From NCBI RefSeq assembly GCF_024346955.1, contig NZ_AP024883.1, forward strand, positions 1,674,001 through 1,738,000: a DNA stretch of 64,000 nt, given 5' to 3'. Position numbers and translations under genes: made by a program. Of the stretch, positions 34,333 through 43,369 are shown piece by piece. The notes under the pieces were generated by a model. It was not told where the DNA came from. It did no database searches and worked only from the letters and a program-made list of their open reading frames with translations. Each line of letters opens with the position of its first letter. The first letter of the stretch is position 1. Source of the DNA: Vibrio mangrovi (lineage in GTDB: Bacteria > Pseudomonadota > Gammaproteobacteria > Enterobacterales > Vibrionaceae).

Positions 34333-36222
34333 ATGTCTACATATGAACGAGAATATCAATTTGCCAAAAATCATCCTGAGCAGTTCTGGGCCGCAAAGGC
34401 TGAGCAACTGGACTGGTTTCAAAAGCCTGAGACTATTCTCAGCCGGGATGAAAATCAGATCGAACGCTGGTTCCCTGACGGTATCATGAATACGTCCTGG
34501 CTGGCCTTAGATTATCACTGCCAGCAGGGACGGGGAGAACGGACGGCGCTGATTTATGATTCTCCGGCAACCGGTGCCCGGAAACAGTGGTGTTACCGGG
34601 AATTGCGGGATGATGTCGCGAAAGTTGCCGGGATGCTGGCAGCCAGAGGAGTGACGCAGGGTGATCGGGTGGTTATCTATATGCCGATGATTCCGGAAGC
34701 AGTGATGGCCATGCTCGCCTGTGCCCGTCTCGGAGCGATCCATTCTGTTGTGTTTGGTGGCTTTGCACCGAATGAATTGGCCGTCAGAATCGAAGATGCT
34801 GAGCCGAAAGTGTTGATCACAGCTTCATGCGGGATTGAGTTCAGTAAGGTCATTCCCTACAAGCCGATGGTTGATAAAGCGATTATGGATAGTCGCTGGA
34901 AGCCCGAGCATGTGATTGTCGTACAACGCCCGGAGTCTCCGGCTCTGCTGAATAAAGAAAGAGATGCGGACTGGCAAGTATTATTTGAGGGTGCATTACC
35001 ACATGAATGTGTCCCGGTACGGGCGACGGATCCGCTGTATATCCTCTATACATCCGGAACCACCGGGAAACCGAAAGGTGTGGTGCGGGATAATGGCGGA
35101 CACGCCGTGGCAATGAAATACTCGATGTCGGCAATTTATCACATGCCGCAGGATGGTGTTTTCTGGGCGGCTTCCGATGTTGGCTGGGTTGTCGGTCACT
35201 CTTATATTGTCTATGGACCGCTGATCCATGGTTGTACAACCATTCTCTATGAAGGCAAGCCGGTCCGGACACCGGATCCGGGCGCTTTCTGGCGGGTTTG
35301 CGATGAATATCAGGTTGATGTTCTGTTTTCTGCACCAACAGCGTTCAGGGCGATCAAGAAAGAAGATCCGCAGGGAGAGTTTATCCGCCGTTATTCGCTG
35401 GAGCGCCTGCAAGCAATTTTTATGGCCGGAGAGCGTCTTGATCCACCGACGCTTGAGTGGGTTCAGTCTCATACCCATAAACCGGTGATCGACCACTGGT
35501 GGCAGACTGAAACTGGCTGGGCAATTTCCGGTAATCCGCTGGGAATTGAACCAATGCCGGTAAAACCGGGCTCGTCAACTAAAGCGACACCGGGTTATGT
35601 AGTTGAAATTCTCGACGAGCAGGGGCAGCATCAGCCATGTTGTCAGCAAGGGTATGTTGCGCTCAAGCGTCCTTTGCCTCCGGGATGTCTGCCAACCGTC
35701 TGGCGTAATCATGATCGGTTTGAGTCAGGTTATCTCAGCCAGTTTCCGGGTTACTATGTCTCCGGTGATGGCGGATATATCGATGAAGACGGTTATCTGT
35801 TTATCATGGGCAGAATCGACGATGTTATCAATGTTGCCGGACACCGTTTATCCACAGGAGAAATGGAAGAAGTCGTCGGGTCACATCCGGCGGTTGCCGA
35901 GTGTGCTGTTGTCGGGATTCACGATGAACTGAAAGGGCAGTTGCCTCTCGGACTGGTTGTACTGAAAAACGGAACGAAAATGGATATACACCAACTGGAG
36001 TCGGAACTGATCGGGCAGGTCAGGGAACAGATTGGAGCCATTGCCTGTTTTCACCATGCGGTTGTGGTTGAGCGATTGCCGAAAACCCGTTCCGGAAAGA
36101 TTCTGCGTCGGGTGATCCGGCAGATTGCCGACGGGGAAAACTATACGGTTCCTTCTACCATTGATGACCCGGCAAGTTTGTCTGAGCTGGAGAATACATT
36201 GCATCATCAGAAAAGCGGATGA
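34333..36222 (+). CDS. prpE: Propionyl-CoA synthetase
   Basis: 629-residue acyl-CoA synthetase activating propionate. Motifs include ATP/AMP-binding YTSGTTGKPKGVVRDNGG, DHWWQTETGWAI, YVSGDGGYIDEDGYLFIMGR and the C-terminal regulatory/catalytic lysine in RSGKILRR. PrpE rather than acetyl-CoA synthetase is indicated by the RDNGG after KGV and by the operon. The start is uncertain: ATG 34333 uses GGGGGA (34323-34328), whereas ATG 34321 and 34330 lack proper spacing. Confidence 0.93.
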   Translation: MSTYEREYQFAKNHPEQFWAAKAEQLDWFQKPETILSRDENQIERWFPDGIMNTSWLALDYHCQQGRGERTALIYDSPATGARKQWCYRELRDDVAKVAGMLAARGVTQGDRVVIYMPMIPEAVMAMLACARLGAIHSVVFGGFAPNELAVRIEDAEPKVLITASCGIEFSKVIPYKPMVDKAIMDSRWKPEHVIVVQRPESPALLNKERDADWQVLFEGALPHECVPVRATDPLYILYTSGTTGKPKGVVRDNGGHAVAMKYSMSAIYHMPQDGVFWAASDVGWVVGHSYIVYGPLIHGCTTILYEGKPVRTPDPGAFWRVCDEYQVDVLFSAPTAFRAIKKEDPQGEFIRRYSLERLQAIFMAGERLDPPTLEWVQSHTHKPVIDHWWQTETGWAISGNPLGIEPMPVKPGSSTKATPGYVVEILDEQGQHQPCCQQGYVALKRPLPPGCLPTVWRNHDRFESGYLSQFPGYYVSGDGGYIDEDGYLFIMGRIDDVINVAGHRLSTGEMEEVVGSHPAVAECAVVGIHDELKGQLPLGLVVLKNGTKMDIHQLESELIGQVREQIGAIACFHHAVVVERLPKTRSGKILRRVIRQIADGENYTVPSTIDDPASLSELENTLHHQKSG

Positions 36223-36241
36223 CTGGCAGGTATTTCACTAT

Positions 36242-36283
36242 TGTAAGTTAAAGAATAGTTCCTGTAAGTTAAAGAATAGCTCC
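36242..36283 (+). repeat. 21-bp tandem duplication downstream of prpE
   Basis: TGTAAGTTAAAGAATAGTTCC at 36242-36262 is repeated at 36263-36283 with one substitution. It is non-coding and its meaning is unclear. Confidence 0.85.
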
Positions 36284-36388
36284 TTGTAGATCACTTTGGC
36301 AGATACGAACACGGATACGAAGCCTATCCATGGGGGGAATCGATATCAGCCTGACACCTGCAAGGAGCATATTTGGTATTGCTTCTCT

Positions 36389-36428
36389 GATTCAATCTGA
36401 TTTGTCTGCAAACAAATCAGGTTGAATC
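36389..36428. terminator. Long hairpin between convergent prpE and SDR genes
   Basis: A 17-bp stem (36389-36405 with 36412-36428, one G-T wobble) closes a 6-base loop. No long T-tract, but the position between convergent genes suits a bidirectional terminator. Confidence 0.6.
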
Positions 36429-36436
36429 AACTCATG

Positions 36437-37186
36437 TCACCACGGGAGTGGGCCGTTAGCATTAGAAAAGGTGCCGGTCGGACCATTTTCGTCAAGAAGT
36501 GCCAGCCGAACCGGTTCCCGGGCGGCTTCCTCTACGCTGCCTGTCCCGGAAAAATTATTCATCTCCGTTGCGGTAAATCCCGGGCAGACCGCATTGACTT
36601 TTATGTGAGTTGATTCAAGTTCAATTGCAAAGCTGAGTGTGACCGCATTTAATGCCGTTTTGGTGGCGGCATAGATACCGGCGAATTGACGAAATGGATT
36701 GGACGGATCAGCATTCAGAGTCAGAGAACCATTCATACTCGACATGTTGACAATCCGGCCGGCCGGAGCTTCACGCAGCAGTGGCAGCATGGCCTGAGTA
36801 ACAGTGACGACACCGAAGACATTGGTTGCAAAGAGGCGTTGCATTTCGTCATAAGATACATGACTCAAAAAGCCTGACTGGACTAATTCTTCCATACTTC
36901 GTCCGGCTTGCCCTGCGTGTGAAATGCCAGCATTGTTGACCAGAATGTCAAGGTGACCAAATCTTTCCCGGATGTACTCAGCAGCTTTGGCAACAGATGT
37001 CGGATCGGTGACGTCAAGCTGTACTGCCCAGGCATTTGCTCCGATACTGGCGGCAGCGGCGGTGCCACGTGAAAGATCCCGGGCGCCAATCAGTACGATA
37101 ATATCTTTCGCTGCAAGTTCTTTAGCAATTTGCAGGCCGATACCTTTGTTGGCTCCGGTAATAAGCGCGATCGATTTTTTAGCCAT
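36437..37186 (-). CDS. Short-chain dehydrogenase/reductase
   Basis: 249-residue classical SDR. The dinucleotide motif TGANKGIG is near the N-terminus, NNAGIS follows beta-4, and the catalytic S-Y-K set is MSSMNGS ... YAATKTALN. The C-terminal CPGFTATEMNNF matches SDRs resembling plant/bacterial carbonyl reductases. AGGAGAT sits nine bases before ATG 37186. Divergent from a TetR regulator whose two operators lie between the genes, so expression is probably induced by a toxic carbonyl or xenobiotic (inference). Confidence 0.9.
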   Translation of the reverse strand: MAKKSIALITGANKGIGLQIAKELAAKDIIVLIGARDLSRGTAAAASIGANAWAVQLDVTDPTSVAKAAEYIRERFGHLDILVNNAGISHAGQAGRSMEELVQSGFLSHVSYDEMQRLFATNVFGVVTVTQAMLPLLREAPAGRIVNMSSMNGSLTLNADPSNPFRQFAGIYAATKTALNAVTLSFAIELESTHIKVNAVCPGFTATEMNNFSGTGSVEEAAREPVRLALLDENGPTGTFSNANGPLPW

Positions 37187-37250
37187 ATAATTTATCTCCT
37201 GTGAGATGACGATTGCCATCAGAATACCGGCAAGTTAAAATCTATTAAAT

Positions 37251-37288
37251 GGAACATTGCTCCGGTTTAATATACGGAACATTGTTCC
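37251..37288. promoter_or_regulatory. Two TetR operator copies between SDR and TetR genes
   Basis: GGAACATTGTTCC (37276-37288) is a perfect 13-bp palindrome; GGAACATTGCTCC (37251-37263) is the same with one change. Their centres are 25 bp apart, so dimers bind on nearly the same DNA face. They lie between the two divergent starts. Confidence 0.8.
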
Positions 37289-37318
37289 ACTTATCAAGTG
37301 GTGTGATTGAGAGATAAA

Positions 37319-37915
37319 ATGAAAAAATCTGTAAGTGACAGCAAACCCAAGCGTGTTCGTGCCGACGCCCAGCGAAATATCGAAACTTTATTACAAACGG
37401 CATTGGCGGTTTTTTCTTCGTCTGGCGTTGATGCACCGGTACGGGAAATTGCAGAAAAGGCTGGTGTCGGGGTTGGGACGATCTATCGCCATTTTCCGCG
37501 ACGCTCCGATCTGGTTGTCGCCGTGTTTCGTAATGAAGTGGATCTGTGTGCGGACTGCGGGCCAGAATTTGCTGCCAGTTTTCAGCCTGAAGAGGCATTG
37601 ATGAAGTGGGTCGATTGCTATGTCGATTTCATTACTGCCAAGCGAGGACTGGCTACGGCTCTGAATTCGGAGGATCCTGCATTCAGTGACCTGCCCGGAT
37701 ATCTTTTACAGCGATTACGCCCGGTGGTTCAGAAGTTGCTTGATGCCGCTGCAGAGGACGGAAAAATCCGTAAAGATGTTGAACCGGATGATCTGTTGTA
37801 TGCCATTGCTGGTTTATGTACGTCTCCGGGCTGTACCGAACCTCATGATGCCCGGCGGATGATTGCTCTCTTTGTCGATGGATTACGCTATGGCGCCACA
37901 GGTGCAAGTTGCTGA
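37319..37915 (+). CDS. TetR-family transcriptional repressor
   Basis: 198 residues. N-terminal HTH (ETLLQTALAVFSSSGVDAPVREIAEKAGV, GTIYRHFPRRSDLV) and a ligand-binding C-terminal domain resembling the TetR_C_33/SbtR-like group. ATG 37319 follows GAGAGAT. Almost surely binds the two GGAAC palindromes just upstream, repressing itself and the divergent SDR. Confidence 0.9.
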   Translation: MKKSVSDSKPKRVRADAQRNIETLLQTALAVFSSSGVDAPVREIAEKAGVGVGTIYRHFPRRSDLVVAVFRNEVDLCADCGPEFAASFQPEEALMKWVDCYVDFITAKRGLATALNSEDPAFSDLPGYLLQRLRPVVQKLLDAAAEDGKIRKDVEPDDLLYAIAGLCTSPGCTEPHDARRMIALFVDGLRYGATGASC

Positions 37916-38002
37916 TTCATGACTACTTTATCATACGCATAATGAAATAACTGAAAACAGCCGTGATTGCCTGAAGAGTGTCCTGGATTCTGTATCTTAT
38001 GC

Positions 38003-38015
38003 TGACTTGGGTATA
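38003..38015 (+). repeat. Vibrio-type intergenic repeat half, left of GNAT gene
   Basis: TGACTTGGGTATA is the inverse (one base different over 13) of the repeat core TATACCCAAATGA found at 38528 and 52101. Confidence 0.65.
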
Positions 38016-38055
38016 AAATGGAAGGTGTTCCTGTTGTCCTTACTGAGGTGTGTGT

Positions 38056-38526
38056 ATGGTTAAAATTCGTTTGGCGAAATCATCGGATCTCGCTGCTTTG
38101 GAAAAAATGATGTATGACCTGCACGATGAGCATCATCTGGCCTGCCCACAACACTTTAAGGTCGCAAAAGAAGCGATGGAAGAGAAACGGATTGCTGATT
38201 ACCTTGAGTCTCCGGAAGGTCTGGTCTTTATTGCTGAATTAAACGATCAATGTATTGGCTTTGTTTCCGGTCATTTTGCCGATCTAGTCTCTTCGGTCAG
38301 CCGGAATGTATTTATGGGCAGCATTGATGAATTTTATGTATTGCCCCAATATCGTGGACAGGGAATAGGCAGCCAGCTTCTGAAACGCATTGAAAAAGAG
38401 TTTGATGATTATGGTGTTCAACAGATGTTTGTTGAAGTCTGGGATTTTAATCAGTCCGCGATCAGACTCTATCAAAACCTTGGATTCGCTCATCATATTC
38501 ATTGGTTAAGAAAGGGAATTCGGTAA
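38056..38526 (+). CDS. GNAT-family N-acetyltransferase
   Basis: 156 residues. Acetyl-CoA-binding motif A is in DEFYVLPQYRGQGIGSQLLKR and motif B in VEVWDFNQSAIRLYQNLGF. The substrate cannot be predicted. ATG 38056 is preceded by GAGGTG. The gene is bracketed by inverted halves of an intergenic repeat (38003 and 38528), so it may move or vary as a unit. Confidence 0.85.
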   Translation: MVKIRLAKSSDLAALEKMMYDLHDEHHLACPQHFKVAKEAMEEKRIADYLESPEGLVFIAELNDQCIGFVSGHFADLVSSVSRNVFMGSIDEFYVLPQYRGQGIGSQLLKRIEKEFDDYGVQQMFVEVWDFNQSAIRLYQNLGFAHHIHWLRKGIR

Positions 38527-38527
38527 C

Positions 38528-38551
38528 TATACCCAAATGACCTCAAGATGC
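38528..38551 (-). repeat. Vibrio-type intergenic repeat half, right of GNAT gene
   Basis: Begins TATACCCAAATGACCTCA and continues AGATGC; the first 18 bases are identical to the left arm of the hairpin repeat at 52101. It starts directly after the GNAT stop codon. The following bases to about 38630 look like the rest of a longer, decayed repeat. Confidence 0.7.
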
Positions 38552-38686
38552 GGTTTCAGCGGGAATCACTGGGTACAGAGACAAGGCAGAGATTTGAGTC
38601 ATAGCCATTCTATGGTGAAAATGTATATAACGGAGTAGATTTGATGCGTTAAATCTGAAAAAGTAATCCACATTTGGATTCATTAC

Positions 38687-38714
38687 CCGGGCGAACTATA
38701 TCACCCGGATTTTT
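38687..38714 (+). terminator. Terminator of the GNAT gene
   Basis: CCGGG (38687-38691) pairs with CCCGG (38704-38708), followed by ATTTTTAAG. Confidence 0.55.
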
Positions 38715-38733
38715 AAGAAAAGGTCTACACGCG

Positions 38734-39540
38734 CTAGTAAAGCACAAATTTTTCAATTGCTTCTGCCACACCGTCCTCATCATTCCCTGCGGTGATATAG
38801 TCTGCAATGGCTTTAGTCTGCGGCATTGCATTGCCCATCGCTACTCCCAATCCGGCATATTCGAGCATATGGTGATCATTTTCAGCATCTCCAATACACA
38901 TGACAGACTCTGCCGGAATTCCCAAACGTTCAGCAACAGCCTGAATACCAAGTCCCTTATTACTTTGTGGGTTCAGAAATTCAAGAAAGAAAGGTGCACT
39001 TCTGACAATCGTAAATTGCTCTGCCAGATAAGAGGGCAGTTTTTCATATGCCTGAGATAGTTTTTCTGGTTCGTCGACCATCATTGCTTTGATCATCGGA
39101 TGATCATCAGACAAAGTGTCAAAATTGATTTCGTGCACTTCAATGCCATTCAGTCTGGCTTCCAGACGGGTATACTCGGTACTTTGCGGGGTGATTAACC
39201 CGAGTGTCTGACTAAATGCATGAGTATTGACGTTTAATTCCCGGGCAGTACGTTCTATTATTCTGGCATCAGCGGTACTGATGACCTGCTGACGGATGAT
39301 TTCACCGGTCATCACATTCTCGACGAACGAACCATTGTAATGTACGACATAGTCGTGCTCGCCATTCAATCCTAATTGTTCCAGATAAGAACGGAGTCCT
39401 TCGATAGGACGCCCTGAAGATAAGACAATTCTGATGCCTTTATCTTTTGCTGCCTGTATAGCAGCCAGGGTTCTGGCCGAAATTTGCTTTTGACTGTTCA
39501 GCAGAGTGCCATCCATGTCGAGTCCAATCAGTTTATACAT
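38734..39540 (-). CDS. yidA: Cof-type HAD sugar-phosphatase YidA
   Basis: 268-residue HAD subfamily IIB phosphatase. Catalytic D8/D10 lie in LIGLDMDGTLLNS, motif II in LSSGRP, and motif IV in CIGDAENDHHMLEYAGLGVAMGNA. The stretch KAMMVDEPEKL and the C-terminal DGVAEAIEKFVLY align with E. coli YidA. Likely substrates are sugar phosphates such as erythrose 4-phosphate. Single gene, convergent with the GNAT gene. Confidence 0.93.
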   Translation of the reverse strand: MYKLIGLDMDGTLLNSQKQISARTLAAIQAAKDKGIRIVLSSGRPIEGLRSYLEQLGLNGEHDYVVHYNGSFVENVMTGEIIRQQVISTADARIIERTARELNVNTHAFSQTLGLITPQSTEYTRLEARLNGIEVHEINFDTLSDDHPMIKAMMVDEPEKLSQAYEKLPSYLAEQFTIVRSAPFFLEFLNPQSNKGLGIQAVAERLGIPAESVMCIGDAENDHHMLEYAGLGVAMGNAMPQTKAIADYITAGNDEDGVAEAIEKFVLY

Positions 39541-39924
39541 GATTTATCACCGGTAACTTCAGAATATGTGGGACTAAAAAAGTGGAACGGGTATTGAATC
39601 AGCGTGATAAATACCCAAGCTGCATCAATATGCGGGAGTTCCACAACAAACACAAGTATAACCTTAGTGAGAGCTGAGTCACATATATCTGGATGACCCG
39701 GTGGATGACATTATCTCAGAACGTGGGCTTTACCATCAGTTCAGGGAAGAGTCTGATGAATATACTCTTCTGTCTTAATATGATTATCCTTTTGAATTAA
39801 ATCACTATTATTAACTTATTAAGTTTTATTAATATCAATAAATGATGGGTTTAATTTGACCTTCTGACAAGCTTCTATTAAGGTCTGCGACTCGCATGAT
39901 ATGACTGTTGAATTAGGGTTCATT
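39541..39924. other. Intergenic region between yidA and queE with nested inverted repeats
   Basis: 384 bp between divergent genes. Near yidA, GTGGAAC-GGGTATT (39582-39595) finds AATACCC (39610-39616) and GTTCCAC (39638-39644), giving two nested stems. AATACCCAAGCTGCATC inside resembles the vibrio intergenic repeat. The remainder is A+T-rich; TTGACC-17-TAAGGT near 39857-39885 is a weak promoter candidate for queE. No preQ1 riboswitch could be recognised. Confidence 0.5.
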
Positions 39925-40599
39925 TTGAGTATTTATAAAGTCAATGAAATCTTTCAAACCATCCAGGGTGAAGGAGTTTTTACCGGAGTTCCTGCTGTTT
40001 TTATCCGCCTGCAGGGATGTCCGGTTGGATGTTCGTGGTGTGATACCAAACAAACCTGGTTGACGGAGCCGAAGGATAAGCGTTCTGTAGAAGAGATCAT
40101 TGTCAAAACTCAGGATAGTCCGCATTGGTGTCAGATGAACACCGAGGAAATTATCCGCTGTTATCATCAACAGGGATACACAGCACGACATATCGTGATT
40201 ACCGGTGGAGAACCGTGCATTTATCATTTAACTGAGCTGACAAAAGCTTTTGAAGAGCTTGGTTGTCGCTGTCAGATAGAGACCAGCGGTACTGCAGAAG
40301 TACAGGTATCGGAACAGACCTGGGTGACAGTGTCACCAAAAGTTGCCATGAAAGGTCGTCTGCCGGTGTTGGGCAGTGCAATGTTACGGGCAAATGAAAT
40401 TAAGCACCCGGTCGGCACCCGTAAGGATATTGAACAGCTGGAGCAATTACTGCGTCAGAATCAGGTGTCTGATGATACAATCATTGCTTTACAACCGATT
40501 AGTCAGAAACCACGTGCAACAGAGTTGTGTATTGAGGTTTGTACGGAGCGGAACTGGCGTTTATCTATTCAGACTCATAAATACCTGAGTATTGCCTGA
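39925..40599 (+). CDS. queE: 7-carboxy-7-deazaguanine synthase
   Basis: 224-residue radical SAM enzyme converting 6-carboxytetrahydropterin to 7-carboxy-7-deazaguanine. The CxxxCxxC cluster is C32, C36, C39 in GCPVGCSWCDTKQTW, and FQTIQGEGVFTG and ITGGEPC are conserved. TTG 39925 with AGGG six bases upstream gives the usual vibrio N-terminus; ATG 39901 would add eight residues. Ten bases upstream of queC, so an operon. Confidence 0.94.
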   Translation: MSIYKVNEIFQTIQGEGVFTGVPAVFIRLQGCPVGCSWCDTKQTWLTEPKDKRSVEEIIVKTQDSPHWCQMNTEEIIRCYHQQGYTARHIVITGGEPCIYHLTELTKAFEELGCRCQIETSGTAEVQVSEQTWVTVSPKVAMKGRLPVLGSAMLRANEIKHPVGTRKDIEQLEQLLRQNQVSDDTIIALQPISQKPRATELCIEVCTERNWRLSIQTHKYLSIA

Positions 40600-40608
40600 G
40601 GAATTCCC

Positions 40609-41292
40609 ATGAAAAAAGCTGTTGTTGTATTTAGCGGTGGTCAGGACTCCACCACTTGTCTTGTTGAAGCCCTGCAAACCTATGATGAAGTGCATGCGAT
40701 TACTTTTGATTACGGGCAGCGGCACCGGCTTGAGATTGAAACGGCACAGCGGTTGTCATCCCTGTTAGGCGTAAAAGCACATAAAGTGATGGATGTCGGT
40801 TTGCTGAATGAGTTAGCGATCAGCTCTCTGACCCGCGATGATATTCCGGTCTCTCATGAGTTGCAGGAGAATGGATTACCCAATTCGTTTGTTCCCGGCA
40901 GAAATATCCTGTTTCTGACTCTGGCTGGTATTTATGCCTATCAGATCGGTGCTGAGTCGGTCATTACCGGTGTGTGTGAAACCGATTTCTCCGGTTATCC
41001 GGACTGTCGCCACGAGTTCATCCAAACCATGAATCGTGCGCTGGTTCAGGGAATGGACAGAGTAATGACGATTGTGACTCCATTGATGTGGCTGAACAAA
41101 GCGGAGACCTGGGCAATGGCTGATCATTACGGGGCACTAAAACTGATCAGAGAACAGACCCTGACATGTTATAACGGTGTGATTGGTGATGGTTGTGGTG
41201 AATGTCCTTCCTGTCATCTGAGAAAAGCCGGGCTGGATGAATATCTGCAAAACCGGGAATCGGTACTACAGTCTTATCTGAATAAAAATTGA
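40609..41292 (+). CDS. queC: 7-cyano-7-deazaguanine synthase
   Basis: 227-residue ATP-dependent enzyme making preQ0 from 7-carboxy-7-deazaguanine and ammonia. The PP-loop FSGGQDSTTC is at the N-terminus; FVPGRNILFL and the zinc site CGECPSCHLRKAG are conserved. Works after QueD and QueE in queuosine tRNA modification. Confidence 0.96.
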   Translation: MKKAVVVFSGGQDSTTCLVEALQTYDEVHAITFDYGQRHRLEIETAQRLSSLLGVKAHKVMDVGLLNELAISSLTRDDIPVSHELQENGLPNSFVPGRNILFLTLAGIYAYQIGAESVITGVCETDFSGYPDCRHEFIQTMNRALVQGMDRVMTIVTPLMWLNKAETWAMADHYGALKLIREQTLTCYNGVIGDGCGECPSCHLRKAGLDEYLQNRESVLQSYLNKN

Positions 41293-41594
41293 ACTGTTGT
41301 TGGTGTCAGAGAAGCTACCTAAATATACAAGAATAAGTTAACTGTTTGAAATAGATAAAATAATATCAGAATCATTCCGGGCGATATCCGATCGCCCGAG
41401 TCTAAGTAACATCATCTCTTCTTATTCACTATCTCATATGTCATTTCTCTTTCAGTAAAAGATTTGCATCCTGCATGATATATACAGGGAATCAATTGGT
41501 TAAATTTTGGTCTTTTACTCGTTTATTGATATAACTATGGTCTAACATAAAGTTGAGGGTAAAATTAATCCTGCATCTTGCGGAGAAGTGTCTT
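41293..41594. other. Intergenic region after queC with a perfect hairpin
   Basis: 302 bp without a gene. CGGGCGAT (41378-41385) pairs perfectly with ATCGCCCG (41391-41398), probably ending queEC although no T-tract follows. The rest is A+T-rich and should hold the promoter of the diguanylate cyclase gene. Confidence 0.5.
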
Positions 41595-42830
41595 ATGTCA
41601 ACAACATGGCTGACATGCTTGCTGAATGAGAAAGGGGAACTGGTGTCCAGCAACCAGCGCCATGAGGATGCTTTAAGTCTGGAAAATTTCACCTCTTGGT
41701 TTTTTAACAGTCCGTCTAGCTTGCAGCCTCTGCAAAGCAGAGATTTTAACTCTCTGCTTCTTTCCCAGGAAGAACCTGTTGAACTTTCTATTCTGATACA
41801 GGAAGAGCTCTGGGGTGGATCATTGATGAGGATGCATCCTATTGATGGGGATTTTCCGGAAGCGATTTTTCTCTCGCTGCATAATATTGCCAAATCTCCG
41901 GTACAGATACTGGATGAGGCGAATGTCCGGTTGATGCAGAAACAGATGATGCAACTGGAAAGCGATCTACATTACCTTGTCGATATTATCCCCGGAGTGA
42001 TCTACCAATATGAGCGTCGCAGTGATGGTCATGCCTGTTTTCCTTACATCAGTCCTCAGGTTGAAACCTTACTTGGGGTTAAACCGGAGGTGGTTGCTCA
42101 GGATGCGACCACACTGCTTCAGGCGGTTCATCCGGATGATCGCCAACGGGTCTATCACAGTGTTCTCCGGGCTGAAGCTTCCCAGAATGAATGGGAATGT
42201 GAATTCAGAGTTATCCATCAGGGAAAAATCTGTTGGTTATATGGGCACTCTGTCCCAGTTCATAATGATCAACACCGCCAGTTATGGTCCGGACTGATGA
42301 TCGATATTTCGGATAAAAAGACACTGGAGCTGAAGTTACAACGGGAATCAACTATCGATCCGCTGACCAACGTCTTTAACCGTCGTTATTTTATGTACTC
42401 TCTGAACCGGACTTTTACCTCCGGGTTTAAAAATAAGGACTGCGTCAGTATCCTTGCGATTGATTTCGACCATTTTAAAAAGGTGAATGACCAGTACGGA
42501 CATGATGCCGGAGATGAGGTGTTGAAACAGGTCACCTCGGCGATCAAGCGGCATATCCGGCGTTCTGATATTCTTGCCCGGATGGGGGGAGAAGAGTTTA
42601 GCGTAATTCTGCCATCCACTGAGTACAAGGATGCTGTCAAAATCGCCGAAAAATTACGGAAATGCGTCGAAAATACAGCAGTACACTATCTTGATAGTGC
42701 TATTCGTATCACGATTACAATCGGTGTGGCTTCGGCTGAAAATAGTGATCTGAACGAAAAGGATTTGTTACGGCGGGCGGACAGAGCATTGTACCGGGGC
42801 AAAGCTGCCGGTAGAAATCTGGTCATGTAA
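41595..42830 (+). CDS. PAS-GGDEF diguanylate cyclase
   Basis: 411 residues. An N-terminal unassigned region (1-110) and a short coiled coil (LMQKQMMQLESDL) are followed by a PAS domain (about 125-240) and a GGDEF domain (about 250-411). The active site is GGEEF (331-335) and the product-inhibition I-site RxxD is R322-D325, five residues earlier, so an active, feedback-inhibited cyclic-di-GMP synthase is expected. No transmembrane helix, so it is cytoplasmic. ATG 41595 has GGAG upstream; the 14 codons upstream of it are not supported. Confidence 0.93.
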   Translation: MSTTWLTCLLNEKGELVSSNQRHEDALSLENFTSWFFNSPSSLQPLQSRDFNSLLLSQEEPVELSILIQEELWGGSLMRMHPIDGDFPEAIFLSLHNIAKSPVQILDEANVRLMQKQMMQLESDLHYLVDIIPGVIYQYERRSDGHACFPYISPQVETLLGVKPEVVAQDATTLLQAVHPDDRQRVYHSVLRAEASQNEWECEFRVIHQGKICWLYGHSVPVHNDQHRQLWSGLMIDISDKKTLELKLQRESTIDPLTNVFNRRYFMYSLNRTFTSGFKNKDCVSILAIDFDHFKKVNDQYGHDAGDEVLKQVTSAIKRHIRRSDILARMGGEEFSVILPSTEYKDAVKIAEKLRKCVENTAVHYLDSAIRITITIGVASAENSDLNEKDLLRRADRALYRGKAAGRNLVM

Positions 42831-42913
42831 ATTTGTGTTGTATTTGATGTGTTGTTTCAGGGAAATATTCGTGGTACATCTTTCCAAACTTGATAAGGAA
42901 GGAATTGTATTGC

Positions 42914-43369
42914 ATGGAAATTCGTATTGATTCTCTGGATGATGGCGCTGTCATTCACCTTTTGGAAGAACATCTGGCAGACATGTACGCAACATCGCCG
43001 CCGGAAAGTGTCCACGCTTTAGATGTTGCCAGCTTAAAAGCAACTTCAGTCACTTTTTTCAGTGGCTGGCGTCATGGTGAACTACTCGGTTGTGTTGCTA
43101 TCAAGCAGTTAAGTGATACGCATGCTGAGCTGAAATCGATGCGTACGGCAACTTCAGCCCGTCAGCAGGGCGTTGCATCAATGTTATTACAGCATATGAT
43201 TGAGGTGGCGAAAGGGCGGGGCTACCGGCGTCTGAGCCTGGAAACTGGCTCAATGGCTTTTTTCGAACCAGCAAGAAAGCTGTACGAGAAATTCGGTTTC
43301 TCTTATTGCGAACCTTTTGCCGATTATCAGCCCGATCCCAATAGCATGTTTATGACGTTGCTCCTTTAG
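42914..43369 (+). CDS. GNAT-family N-acetyltransferase
   Basis: 151 residues, similar to a family of small acetyltransferases in vibrios. CoA motif is MRTATSARQQGVASMLLQHMIEVAKGRGYRRLSLETG split over helix and strand, and KLYEKFGFSYCEPFADY ends the fold. The start is not certain: TTG 42905 has AAGGAAGG closer, but ATG 42914 fits the usual N-terminus. Substrate unknown. Confidence 0.85.
   Translation: MEIRIDSLDDGAVIHLLEEHLADMYATSPPESVHALDVASLKATSVTFFSGWRHGELLGCVAIKQLSDTHAELKSMRTATSARQQGVASMLLQHMIEVAKGRGYRRLSLETGSMAFFEPARKLYEKFGFSYCEPFADYQPDPNSMFMTLLL

Noticed and set aside
36223..36436. Additional gene downstream of prpE
   Set aside because: Only short frames without ribosome-binding sites; the region consists of a tandem duplication and a hairpin.
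38003..38551. Integron gene cassette (attC/VCR) around the GNAT gene
   Set aside because: No core site or 120-bp VCR-like structure is present; the flanks match the intergenic repeat family instead.
39700..39924. preQ1 riboswitch before queE
   Set aside because: No H-type pseudoknot pattern or conserved A-rich tail could be found.
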